Below are positions 32,715-42,733 of a DNA stretch of 64,000 bases, in pieces. Below the pieces are notes generated by a model. It did not search any database. It was not told the DNA's origin and saw only the letters and a list, made by a program, of their open reading frames with translations. Origin of the DNA: Psychrobacter ciconiae (GTDB lineage Bacteria; Pseudomonadota; Gammaproteobacteria; Pseudomonadales; Moraxellaceae). The translations under genes were made by a program, and so were the position numbers. Every line of letters starts with the position of its first letter. Within the stretch, counting starts at the first letter, position 1. Location of the stretch: NCBI RefSeq assembly GCF_904846055.1, contig NZ_CAJGYV010000001.1, positions 1,364,001 to 1,428,000 of the forward strand, in the 5' to 3' direction.

Positions 32715-34367
32715 TTATTTAACTTTTGGCGCTTCATGAGCCAGTGATTTTGCCGCTTGCCGCAGTTCAAATTTTTGTACTTTTCCGGTACTGGTTTTGG
32801 GGATTTGGGTAAAAATGATATGTTTTGGCACTTTAAATCCGGCTAAGTGTGCTCGGCAATGGCTGATAACGTCATCGCGAGTCAAGCTGCTGCCGTCATA
32901 AATCTCAATAAATGCAATGGGAATCTCGCCCCATTTGTCATCGGGAGCAGCAACAACGGCGCAGCTTTCAATGGCGGCGAGCTTATACAACACGTTTTCA
33001 ATCTCGATGCTTGAGATGTTCTCGCCACCTGAAATAATAATATCCTTTAAGCGGTCGCTGATTTTGATGTAGCCATCGGGGAATTTCACGCCCAAATCGC
33101 CGGTTCGAAACCAGCCGTCTTTTAGCGCTTCTTCCGTCGCTTTTCGGCTTTTTAGATAGCCTTTCATCACCATATTGCCTTGTAACACCAGCTCGCCAAT
33201 TTCAGTACCGTCTGCCGCAACCGGCTCAGTAGTGCCTTGTTTAAACACGTCAAATCCGGTCATTAAATGCGAAGCCACGCCTTGGCGCGATTTTTTTTGA
33301 GCGCGCTCAGCAATGTCAAGCTGCAACCAATCGTCTTGTTCGGCGCAAAGGGTGACAGGGCCGTAAACTTCGGTCAAGCCGTAAACGTGGGTGATGTCAA
33401 AGCCCATCGCTTCCATTTTTTCAAGCATCGTCGTTGAGGGCGGCGCGCCGGCAACCCAGCCTTTGACCGTGTGGCGGATGGCAGATTTCAGCGCGTCTTT
33501 ACCATTGGCAATCAAATTGTGGACCACGGGCGCGGCGCAATAATGGGTCACGCCATGCTTAGCAATCAAAGTCAAAATCAAATCAGCATCGATACTACGA
33601 AGGCAAACGTTGACCCCTGCGCGCTCAGCGACCGTCCAAGGAAAGCTCCAACCGTTGCAATGAAACAGCGGCAATGTCCAAAGATAGCTTGCGTGCTTGG
33701 GCATGTCCCAATCTAAAATGTTCGATACCGCATTGAGCGCTGCACCGCGATGGTGATAAACGACGCCTTTGGGCGTTCCGGTCGTGCCTGAGGTGTAATT
33801 AAGCGAAATGGCGTCCCATTCATCTTCAGGGCGCTCCCAATTGTCCAAATTGTCCGAGCTTGCCAGCAGCTCCTCATAGCTCATCACGCCAAAACTTGGC
33901 ACTTCAATCGCGCTGTCGGTGGCATGAATCAAAATTAAATCTGGAAAAGTTTCGATAATAATTTCGGCTAACTCGGCAAATTCACTGTCTAAAATTAGCA
34001 CTTTGGCTTCTGAATGCTGCAAGCAAAAACACAGGGCATTGATGCCAAGGCGCGTATTTAAGGTGCAAAGCACGCCGCCTGACATCGGAACGCCAAACGC
34101 CGCCTCCACCATCGCCGGAATGTTTGGCATCATCACCGCAACCGTGTCGTTTTTATCAATGCCAAGCTTGCGCAGACCATCGCTTAATTGCCGGCAGCGG
34201 GTAAAGGTGTCTTGCCACGATTGGGTTAAATTATTATGAGTCAAATCATCGTAAATAATGGCAGGTTTATCAGGATAAACCTGAGCGCTGCGGATTAAAA
34301 AATCAATCGGGGTGAGCGGTTGAAAGTTGGCGGGCGTCTTGCCAAGTCCGGTATGAAAATCGGTCAT
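32715..34367 (-). CDS. Fatty-acyl-CoA ligase (AMP-binding, AlkK-like)
   Basis: The 550-residue enzyme activates fatty acids to acyl-CoA via acyl-adenylate. Motifs: ATP loop SLNYTSGTTGTPKGVVYHH, AMP motif HVYGLTEVYGPVTLC, GWFRTGDLGVKFPDGYIKISDRLKDIIISGGENISSIEIE, and the C-terminal PKTSTGKVQKFELR lysine. The overall pattern is closest to the medium-chain AlkK group. ATG 34367 was chosen because AAAGGAC lies upstream; the longer frame from 34415 is not conserved. It is divergent from the dienoyl-CoA reductase gene, so both may serve fatty acid use. Confidence 0.92.
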   Translation of the reverse strand: MTDFHTGLGKTPANFQPLTPIDFLIRSAQVYPDKPAIIYDDLTHNNLTQSWQDTFTRCRQLSDGLRKLGIDKNDTVAVMMPNIPAMVEAAFGVPMSGGVLCTLNTRLGINALCFCLQHSEAKVLILDSEFAELAEIIIETFPDLILIHATDSAIEVPSFGVMSYEELLASSDNLDNWERPEDEWDAISLNYTSGTTGTPKGVVYHHRGAALNAVSNILDWDMPKHASYLWTLPLFHCNGWSFPWTVAERAGVNVCLRSIDADLILTLIAKHGVTHYCAAPVVHNLIANGKDALKSAIRHTVKGWVAGAPPSTTMLEKMEAMGFDITHVYGLTEVYGPVTLCAEQDDWLQLDIAERAQKKSRQGVASHLMTGFDVFKQGTTEPVAADGTEIGELVLQGNMVMKGYLKSRKATEEALKDGWFRTGDLGVKFPDGYIKISDRLKDIIISGGENISSIEIENVLYKLAAIESCAVVAAPDDKWGEIPIAFIEIYDGSSLTRDDVISHCRAHLAGFKVPKHIIFTQIPKTSTGKVQKFELRQAAKSLAHEAPKVK

Positions 34368-34620
34368 TTGATAGTCCTTTATCACGGTTAAAATTATCAC
34401 TTGCCCATCAATCATGCCTGAAAGTTAGCAACATTATTATAAGAATTAAGTAAAAATCGATTTAAATTAATAAGCAAAGTCTCATTTTAAAAGCTATGAA
34501 CAACAAACGGCTAAAAAAATGAACAGACGTTTTTAATTAACAAAATCTATGGTAAAAAATCTAGCCACTCATCAGTCGCAATGGCTCATGGCTTGAGCAA
34601 AAGTCGATATGCTACGATAG

Positions 34621-36855
<2,235 letters not shown>

Positions 36856-36873
36856 GGTTTGAAAATTAAAAGT

Positions 36874-36898
36874 AGAGTGGGTTAGCGATAGCGTAACC
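36874..36898. repeat. Short palindromic repeat, copy 1
   Basis: GTGGGTTAGC-GATAGC-GTAACCCAC is a near-perfect inverted repeat just after fadH. Related copies lie at 38675 and 40941. It resembles REP-like elements that are widespread in bacterial genomes. Confidence 0.75.
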
Positions 36899-37008
36899 CA
36901 CCTAATTTAGAGTCTTAACCTATGCTTGCTTTTTTAGCTTCATATTCGTCTTTTAGCGAAATTATTTCAATACCAAAGGTTGATTGAATGTCAAAAAATT
37001 AGTGTGAA

Positions 37009-37443
37009 CTACCACAATCTTACATATTCTTGATTGGTATAATTGCTATCAATTATCAAACCGCGAGATAAATCAAGATCCCAATAATCTTCATCTGTTG
37101 TACGAAGTTGATAGCCAGTAAATCTTTTATCGCCTAAATTACCCAACTCAAAACTGTCCATGCTAACATACCGACTAGTATCCCCATCAGGCCATTTGAT
37201 TGTTATAAGCGGCAGTTGCGTATTAGCACCATAAATCTGTTTAAGCGTAGGGTGCACATCTGAGCTAATATATGAATTGGTTACTAAGCATTTTCTGCTG
37301 GCTTTTTTGCCTTTAAAAGCGCAGTTAAAATAAGCTTGACTGTTATTAGATGCCATAAATGTTTTAATAGTAGGGCTTGCAAAAGCTTGAGTTGAACTAA
37401 AAATAACGGTTAGAAAAGTTGTATAAGCTATAAATTTATTCAT
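37009..37443 (-). CDS. Secreted protein of unknown function
   Basis: The 144-residue protein has a signal peptide (MNKFIAYTTFLTVIFSS to AFA) and two cysteines (YFNCAF, RKCLV) that could pair in the periplasm. No domain was recognised. The start at 37443 was chosen because it directly opens the signal peptide; the longer frame overlaps the upstream gene. It is AT-rich compared with the core genes around. It follows the next gene (37484-37954) by 40 bp and is probably co-transcribed with it. Confidence 0.7.
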   Translation of the reverse strand: MNKFIAYTTFLTVIFSSTQAFASPTIKTFMASNNSQAYFNCAFKGKKASRKCLVTNSYISSDVHPTLKQIYGANTQLPLITIKWPDGDTSRYVSMDSFELGNLGDKRFTGYQLRTTDEDYWDLDLSRGLIIDSNYTNQEYVRLW

Positions 37444-37483
37444 AATGTAAACTCTATCCGTAAAATAAAAGTATTTATTACCA

Positions 37484-37954
37484 TTACCAACTTTCTTGAA
37501 CATTGTAGCCAAATTTTCGAGCACCTTTATCGATTGCGCCATTATAGTTATGACAAGCTGCTAAATAAAGTTCTGCGTTAGATACATAAACTCCTGCAAC
37601 GCCTGTAGGATTAATAGGTAAAACAGTAATCTCATCATTCCCTTCTATTTGGGTAGTAGGTCTGGTCAAAGAGCAGTTGATATAAACGTTATGAAAATCA
37701 TGGTTCCAAACTATCTTCTTTGAGTTATAGTTGCGTGAAGCACCGACCAGTTTTAGCTTAATAAGGGTTGACGTTGGTGTCTTTTGTACCACATTAAACT
37801 GCATTACTTTTGCACCGCTACAAGGTTCGCGGTAACAAGATTCTGTGTAAGCGCCTTTTTGTATGCCGCTATGATTAAATTTAGGGGCAGCCGCGTTTGC
37901 GCAGGCGGCAAATAAAAAAATAGAAGTCGCCAAAGCAAGATTGAATACTTTCAT
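37484..37954 (-). CDS. Secreted cysteine-containing protein of unknown function
   Basis: The 156-residue protein has a signal peptide ending in ACANA and a mature part with four cysteines (SCYREPC, INCSL, AACHN), suggesting two disulfides in the periplasm or outside the cell. No known domain was recognised. It lies upstream of the other secreted protein in the same orientation; both have base composition lower in GC than neighbours. Acquisition as a pair is possible but unproven. Confidence 0.75.
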   Translation of the reverse strand: MKVFNLALATSIFLFAACANAAAPKFNHSGIQKGAYTESCYREPCSGAKVMQFNVVQKTPTSTLIKLKLVGASRNYNSKKIVWNHDFHNVYINCSLTRPTTQIEGNDEITVLPINPTGVAGVYVSNAELYLAACHNYNGAIDKGARKFGYNVQESW

Positions 37955-38068
37955 AAAATACTCTATAAATTCAAGATTACTAAAAATACTATTTTATATT
38001 AATAGTAATATATTTCCAAACAAAAATTTAATTTCATATAAGTGTATTACTTTATCTGGAGAAAAACC

Positions 38069-38665
38069 TTGAACCTTGCCTTATTCGATTTTGACGGTAC
38101 GATTAGCACTTGCGATACCTTTACCCCATTTATAAAAAAAGTCGTTCCTCGTGCCAAACTGCGATTGGGCTACTTATTATTGCTGCCGTCTATTTTAGCG
38201 TACCGTGCAGGCGTGTTGTCAGGGTCAGCAATCCGCCAGCAGGTGGTCTTTTTTGGATTAAAAGGCATTTCAAAAACCCATTTAGATAAGCTTGGAAAAG
38301 CTCATGCTGATACTTTTTTAAATCGTGTGATTAGACCACAAGCATTAGCGCGTATACGTTGGCATCTTAATTCAGGCGATAGGGTCATTGTGGTGTTAGC
38401 ATCACTGGACAGTTATTTAAAGCCGTGGTGTGAGCGGTTGGGGGTTGAGCTGATTTGTAATGAGCTTGCGGCAAAGGGTGATATTTTGACGGGAAAATAT
38501 GACGGCGGCGACTGTTCAGGGAGTGAAAAAGCGCGCCGCGTTCAGGCTCTGGTCAACCTTGAGGATTACTCAACCGTTTACGCTTATGGCGACACGGTGG
38601 AAGACAATGAACTGCTGGCAATCGCCGATGAAAAATATTTTCAATGGCAAAAAATAGCGGCTTAA
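38069..38665 (+). CDS. HAD-superfamily phosphatase, subfamily IB (SerB-like)
   Basis: The 198-residue protein has the three HAD motifs: DFDGT (motif I, nucleophile Asp in LALFDFDGTIS), VLASLDSYL (motif II serine), and GDTVEDNELL (motif IV acids). The IB subfamily includes phosphoserine phosphatase-like and lipid phosphatases; the substrate is unknown. The start is the TTG at 38069 giving MNLALFDFDGT, with GGAG 9 bp upstream. It lies in an accessory region between the secreted proteins and the DUF2846 lipoprotein. A copy of the short palindromic repeat follows the stop. Confidence 0.88.
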   Translation: MNLALFDFDGTISTCDTFTPFIKKVVPRAKLRLGYLLLLPSILAYRAGVLSGSAIRQQVVFFGLKGISKTHLDKLGKAHADTFLNRVIRPQALARIRWHLNSGDRVIVVLASLDSYLKPWCERLGVELICNELAAKGDILTGKYDGGDCSGSEKARRVQALVNLEDYSTVYAYGDTVEDNELLAIADEKYFQWQKIAA

Positions 38666-38674
38666 AATATATGG

Positions 38675-38705
38675 GGTGGGTTACGCTATGGTTAACTCAC
38701 CCTAC
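38675..38705. repeat. Short palindromic repeat, copy 2
   Basis: GGTGGGTTACGC and the imperfect complement GTTAACTCACC form a degenerate hairpin 10 bp after the HAD gene. It is related to the copies at 36874 and 40941. Confidence 0.65.
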
Positions 38706-38760
38706 GCTTGATAAATCATAGTTATACAGAATTCGGAATGGTCTCTAAACCATCTTTGAA

Positions 38761-39222
38761 CTACTTACTACAGTTTCCTTTGATTCCTAGTTTCAAGTCG
38801 CTAATAGCTTGCTTTCCTTCCGCTTCAGTAACTAGTTTGAGACCTGCGCCACCGACAAATACACCTGGCTTCATATATTGTTTGATAAAATAGTTTTGTC
38901 CCGCTTGAGTTTGAATAATTAAGTCATTAGGTGAGAATTCAGATTCAGTTGAGACTTTATGTTCCATATTCCCTAAAACTTCTTCATAGAAAAAGGTTCC
39001 TCTTGCAGTCTCACCAACGCATTTATCATCTATCCATACATCTTTCTTTAATGCGGCACCAAGCACACTGGCATTTCGATAGATATATAAGCCTGCATTA
39101 TCAGATGAAGGCGACTTAAACTGTTTCATAGCGTTAGCTACTTGAATTTGTTCTGTCGGTACAGTAGCACAGCCAACAAATAACCCTGATAAAGTCATTA
39201 TGAAAAACAATCTTTTTAACAT
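38761..39222 (-). CDS. DUF2846-type lipoprotein
   Basis: The 153-residue protein has a lipoprotein signal peptide (MLKRLFFIMTLSGLF, lipobox FVGC). The mature domain AGLYIYRNASVLGAALKKDVWIDDKCVGETARGTFFYEEVLGNMEHKVSTES matches the beta-rich DUF2846 pattern of outer-envelope lipoproteins in Acinetobacter and relatives. Function is unknown. The start at 39222 was chosen for the signal peptide; the frame from 39270 would add 16 residues. It lies just downstream of the disrupted barrel gene. Confidence 0.8.
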   Translation of the reverse strand: MLKRLFFIMTLSGLFVGCATVPTEQIQVANAMKQFKSPSSDNAGLYIYRNASVLGAALKKDVWIDDKCVGETARGTFFYEEVLGNMEHKVSTESEFSPNDLIIQTQAGQNYFIKQYMKPGVFVGGAGLKLVTEAEGKQAISDLKLGIKGNCSK

Positions 39223-39538
39223 ATTCGATCTTCTATTGTTTTTATTTATCTCATAAATAAAAAACGACATATAAAATAGCCGTTTTCTATTTTATGGCTA
39301 ATTAAGATTCGACTTTAAATTAGAATTTAAAATTTGCACCAATAGTTAGTAAATCTAGGTCTTCTGCAACAAGCGCATATTCAGCTTCAATTGCAATATT
39401 AGGATTAACTAAATACCCAAGACCAATACCACCAGCTACGCCAGAATCACTGCCACTTTCAGAGAAACTATAACCAAAACCACTTGCTGTAGCATCAATT
39501 TCAGCTTTTGCAAAACCTAGTTTACCTTTAGCGTATAG

Positions 39539-39997
39539 TCAGTTCACTTTAAAAGAGTTATGGTTTGGATGAATATCATAAAACAGTTTTGATAAGTCAT
39601 TTTCTATCCAACCTTGTCTTAAGAATTTTACCTGAGCCCATTTATTCTCGATAGGGTTTAGGTCAGGACTGTAAGGTGGTAGCCATAAGATGCGATGACC
39701 ATGACGGTTAAGCAGTTTGGCAATGCGACGGTTTTTATGAAAGGATGCGTTGTCCATCACAATCACGCATTTGGTCTTAAGGCTTGGAATCAGTTTGTAC
39801 TTGCACCAATCATAAATCACTCGCCAATTGACGTTCTTTTCAATGAATTCTAGCGCAAACAAGACCTTTTGGTATAACGCTCCAATGACGTTGGTTCGTT
39901 TTTTACCTTGCCAGTTGTAGCTATCGATACAAGGTTTACCTATTGGTGCATAACCGTATGGTCTTATCGTTTCATGCTCAAAGCCACTTTCGTCCAT
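39539..39997 (-). CDS. IS630 transposase, C-terminal ORF (DDE domain)
   Basis: The 152-residue ORF holds the complete catalytic triad: D in MDESGFEHE, D in VIVMDNASFHK, and E in LPPYSPDLNPIENKWAQVK. The frame actually continues upstream to the A9 tract at 40092 (with HPNACPIKRAEFNAKLHYFKQ), so the ATG at 39997 is probably not an independent start. The element could still be active if slippage produces the fusion. Confidence 0.87.
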   Translation of the reverse strand: MDESGFEHETIRPYGYAPIGKPCIDSYNWQGKKRTNVIGALYQKVLFALEFIEKNVNWRVIYDWCKYKLIPSLKTKCVIVMDNASFHKNRRIAKLLNRHGHRILWLPPYSPDLNPIENKWAQVKFLRQGWIENDLSKLFYDIHPNHNSFKVN

Positions 39998-40049
39998 ATA
40001 GATGATGGGAAAGCCTTGTTGTTTGAAGTAGTGGAGCTTAGCGTTAAAC

Positions 40050-40388
40050 TCAGCTCTTTTTATCGGGCAAGCGTTTGGGTGTTCTAAGGTCTTTTTTTTT
40101 GCTGATTCCCAAGCGCTTTAACGCCTCACAAATCCCTGAGGCACTGCAGTTCAAGCGCGTAGCACGTTCGTAATGATAGCTGTCGGGATAGTCTTCAACG
40201 TCTTTACGCAATGCCTCATCAGTTATCTTTCGTGCCGTGACATTGCGAGTAGTTTTGCTGTGAAGCCGCTTCTTCCACTTTTGAATGGTGGTCGGGCTGA
40301 TGTCATAAAATACGGCAGCTTCAGCAAAGGTCATGCCGTTAGCTAAGCTTTTAAGCACTTGTTTGCGAAAGTCTAAGGAATAGGTCAT
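40050..40388 (-). CDS. IS630 transposase, N-terminal ORF (helix-turn-helix)
   Basis: The 112-residue ORF has the IS630 DNA-binding region: MTYSLDFRKQVLKSLANGMTF, then SPTTIQKWKKRL and a second helical domain ending GISKKKD. It runs into a different frame at a run of nine A (coding strand, 40092-40100), after which it soon stops. The DDE domain lies in another phase (39539-39997). With one A less, or by polymerase slippage at the A9 tract, the two would fuse as KKKTLEHPNACP. IS630 members are known to use programmed transcriptional slippage, so the frame break may be functional. Confidence 0.87.
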   Translation of the reverse strand: MTYSLDFRKQVLKSLANGMTFAEAAVFYDISPTTIQKWKKRLHSKTTRNVTARKITDEALRKDVEDYPDSYHYERATRLNCSASGICEALKRLGISKKKDLRTPKRLPDKKS

Positions 40389-40940
40389 GATTCATTGAGG
40401 TGACAGTTAAGATATTTTATTTTATAACATTTTTAGGTCGATTTGGCTATATAAAGCAGTGTTAGGAAATACATAGCGATACGTGCCATAGATACCATAC
40501 GTTTTAAAATCGTAGTCAATGTTAACACCGCTAACGTTGTAACTTTCTTCAGACGAACCTACATATTCTACCTCCATACCAAATTCTGGTGTGAAGTTGT
40601 AGCCTGCATAAACACCAAATGCAGTAGAATCATCGAAATCGTTATCATCAACCATGAATTGACCAATTTTAGCACCAACATAGGGTTGACTATTACTATA
40701 AGAAATAGCTGCTTGCGCACCAACACTCATGAAACACCCAGCTACTAAAGCTAATAATAATTTTTGTGAAATATCCATTATATCCATCCAGAATTTTGTT
40801 GGCTAAATAAAAAATCATTGTAACATAAAGTAATTGAAGATTGCTACTCTATGTAAATACTCAATTATGCTTTTTTTGAATAGACATGGAGTTCTAGGCT
40901 ATTATTAACAAATATTAATCAAACAAGATTACAGCAAACG

Positions 40941-40970
40941 TAGGTTGAGTTAGCAAAGCGTAACCCACCT
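40941..40970. repeat. Short palindromic repeat, copy 3
   Basis: TAGGTTGAGTTAGC-AAA-GCGTAACCCACCTA is an imperfect inverted repeat, close to copy 1. A fragment AACGCTAACCTAC occurs again at 41002-41014, next to the lplA stop. Confidence 0.7.
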
Positions 40971-41016
40971 AAAATATCATTTAATAATTGACCGTTCACT
41001 AAACGCTAACCTACAG

Positions 41017-42039
41017 CTAAGTTAATCCCATCTCCCCCAAAACCCAATCCTTAACATCCGTCACTTGCGCCACCATTTCCGGTTGCGCATTTTTAAGCGC
41101 GTTAAACGCCGAGCGGATAGCGTCTTTACTATATTTAACTCCGGTCAAAGCGTCTTTTAGCGCGTCAATCAAGCCGACGTTCAGCGCGTCCGAAAATATG
41201 ACAACTTCGGTAATCGTTGCCTGATTGACATCCAAATGTAGATCGATAATGCCCCAATCAAATCGCGTCTCGATATGGTGACTAAAGTTAGGCGTCTTAC
41301 CAAAGCGCCAATCCCAATCCGCCATTTGCTCATAATAGCTATTGAGCATCGGCTCTTGCAAAAGGCTGGCTTCATCAAGGGCTTCGGGCATCACCGCCTG
41401 CCCATAATAGTCGCAAAACGCCTCGATAATTGCGGTCGATAAGCTATCGTGATTGATGCTTGGATTAAACTCGGTCAGGTTTGCCACGCGCGCCCGAACC
41501 GATTTGATGCCTTTGGCTTTAAGTTTTAAGGGATGCGGATTGAGATAATCGCCAAGCTTTTGCATGTTGGCATCGACCAAGAGCGTGCCATGATGAAAGC
41601 TGCGATCGCTGGTATGTTTAAAGGCGCTTCCGGAGATTTTACGCGCGCCCACTTGTATGTCGTTGCGACCAGACAGCGCCGCCTCAATGCCAAAGCTTTT
41701 TAAAGCGTTAATAATAATGGCAAAATTAGCGTCTTGGTTGTATCCCGTTTTTGGTGATAAAAAAGTAAAGTTGGTATTGCCTAAATCATGAAATACCGCG
41801 CCGCCACCGCTTTGCCGCCTTGCCAAAAACACGCTGTCCGCTGCCATATTATCCAATTTGCACTCGACCCATGGATTTTGCGAGCGCCCAATGACCACCG
41901 TTTCAGAGTTTCGCCACAAAAATAGCGTATGCGTGTTGGGGTCTTTATCAGTCGCGCCAAGGGTATTAAAAATCCAATCTTCAGTGGCAAGGTTAAACCA
42001 AGGGTTGGTGATGGCGGAGGTTAAAATTCGCAGTTTCAT
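41017..42039 (-). CDS. lplA: Lipoate-protein ligase A
   Basis: LplA attaches scavenged lipoate to E2 and GcvH proteins using ATP. The 340-residue protein has the large domain with LFLWRNSETVVIGRSQNPWVECK, the RRQSGGGAVFHDLGNTNFTF motif, and ARKISGSAFKHTSDRSFHHGTLLVD, plus the C-terminal accessory domain (about 250-340). The start overlaps the mgtC stop by 4 bp (ATGA), so translation is probably coupled. The pairing with mgtC has no known functional meaning. Confidence 0.95.
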   Translation of the reverse strand: MKLRILTSAITNPWFNLATEDWIFNTLGATDKDPNTHTLFLWRNSETVVIGRSQNPWVECKLDNMAADSVFLARRQSGGGAVFHDLGNTNFTFLSPKTGYNQDANFAIIINALKSFGIEAALSGRNDIQVGARKISGSAFKHTSDRSFHHGTLLVDANMQKLGDYLNPHPLKLKAKGIKSVRARVANLTEFNPSINHDSLSTAIIEAFCDYYGQAVMPEALDEASLLQEPMLNSYYEQMADWDWRFGKTPNFSHHIETRFDWGIIDLHLDVNQATITEVVIFSDALNVGLIDALKDALTGVKYSKDAIRSAFNALKNAQPEMVAQVTDVKDWVLGEMGLT

Positions 42040-42509
42040 AGGTTGTCTTTTTTGCTCTCATTATTTTTACGAAAGTCGTTTGGTTTCACTTTGACCTTAA
42101 ATGGCTCAGAAAACTGCAAAATGATAAAGCCAACGATGGATAAAATAATGGCGATTTCATAGCGACCATAGGCGACCGTAATGCCGATAGCGCCTGTGTT
42201 CCAAAGGCTGGCGGCGGTTGCTGTGCCTTGTGAGCCCGCCTCAGTTTTAAAAATCGCCCCGCCGCCAATAAAGCCCATTCCGGTGATGACCGCGTACATG
42301 ATCCGCGCCTCAGCCGCAGGATCGTAAATATCGCGACCGACAAGCATAAACGCGCAGCAAGCAATGGCCACCAAAGGAAAGGTTCGCAGCCCCGCGCCGT
42401 TATCTTTCATCTCGCGGTTTAGCGCGATCGGCAGCGACAACAAAAACGCAATACCAAGCTGCAAAAAATGGTACATCATCAGCTTTAAGTTCAAATCAAA
42501 ATCAAGCAT
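42036..42509 (-). CDS. MgtC/SapB family membrane protein
   Basis: The 157-residue inner-membrane protein has four to five hydrophobic segments and the MgtC signatures: LPIALNREMKDNGAGLRTFPLVAI and VITGMGFIGGGAIFKTEAGSQGTATAASLWNTGAIG. MgtC proteins affect growth in low Mg2+ and F1Fo ATPase in pathogens; the short SapB-like form here lacks the C-terminal ACT-like domain. AAGGAG precedes the ATG. It overlaps lplA by 4 bp. Confidence 0.93.
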   Translation of the reverse strand: MLDFDLNLKLMMYHFLQLGIAFLLSLPIALNREMKDNGAGLRTFPLVAIACCAFMLVGRDIYDPAAEARIMYAVITGMGFIGGGAIFKTEAGSQGTATAASLWNTGAIGITVAYGRYEIAIILSIVGFIILQFSEPFKVKVKPNDFRKNNESKKDNL

Positions 42510-42666
42510 GATTTTGGCTCCTTAGGGTCATTTAGCCTACCAAATTGCTGGCGCAGCTTTTGGCTAATCATGAGCTATCATGTCGCAACCCTAAAAAATA
42601 ATCGAGATGAATTGCGTAAAAATTGCACGGTGTTAAGCGGAGATGACAGCAGCAGTCAGAAGACAG

Positions 42667-42706
42667 AAAAAAGTCGCGCCGCCAAATCAAGCAAATTTGG
42701 CGGCGC
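42667..42706 (-). terminator. Terminator of the pirin gene
   Basis: GCGCCGCCAAAT pairs perfectly with ATTTGGCGGCGC (12 bp); on the minus strand it is followed by GACTTTTTTC. It lies 28 bp after the pirin stop. Confidence 0.88.
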
Positions 42707-42733
42707 TGAGATAGGAGGGTTTAATGTTAAAAT

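Larger units (their letters stand above)
39536..40449. mobile_element. IS630-family insertion sequence, about 914 bp
   Basis: The element is flanked by the dinucleotide TA on both sides (39534-39535 and 40450-40451), as expected for IS630/Tc1-type elements that duplicate TA. The ends are imperfect inverted repeats: left TAGTCAGTTCACTTTAAAA, right (complement) TAGCCAAATCGACCTAAAA, 12 of 19 matching. It carries the transposase in two overlapping phases. It interrupts a beta-barrel gene. Confidence 0.88.
39320..40778 (-). pseudogene. Outer-membrane beta-barrel protein split by an IS630 element
   Basis: The N-terminal part (40450-40778) has a signal peptide ending in SVGAQA and barrel strands (YVGAKIGQFMV, FGVYAGYNFTPEFGMEVEYVG, KTYGIYGTYRYVFPNTALY). 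The C-terminal part (39320-39535) continues with AKGKLGFAKAEIDATASGFG, GVAGGIGLGYLVNPNIAIEAEYA and ends NFKF, with the aromatic C-terminus of a porin-like barrel. Removing the IS and one TA restores an uninterrupted frame (PNTALY-AKGKL), so the insertion is recent. The protein would be a small OmpA/opacity-like barrel of about 180 residues. Confidence 0.88.

Noticed and set aside
36856..40980. CRISPR array or prophage in the AT-rich stretch
   Set aside because: The three palindromes are too far apart and lack spacers, and no phage structural or integrase gene is present.
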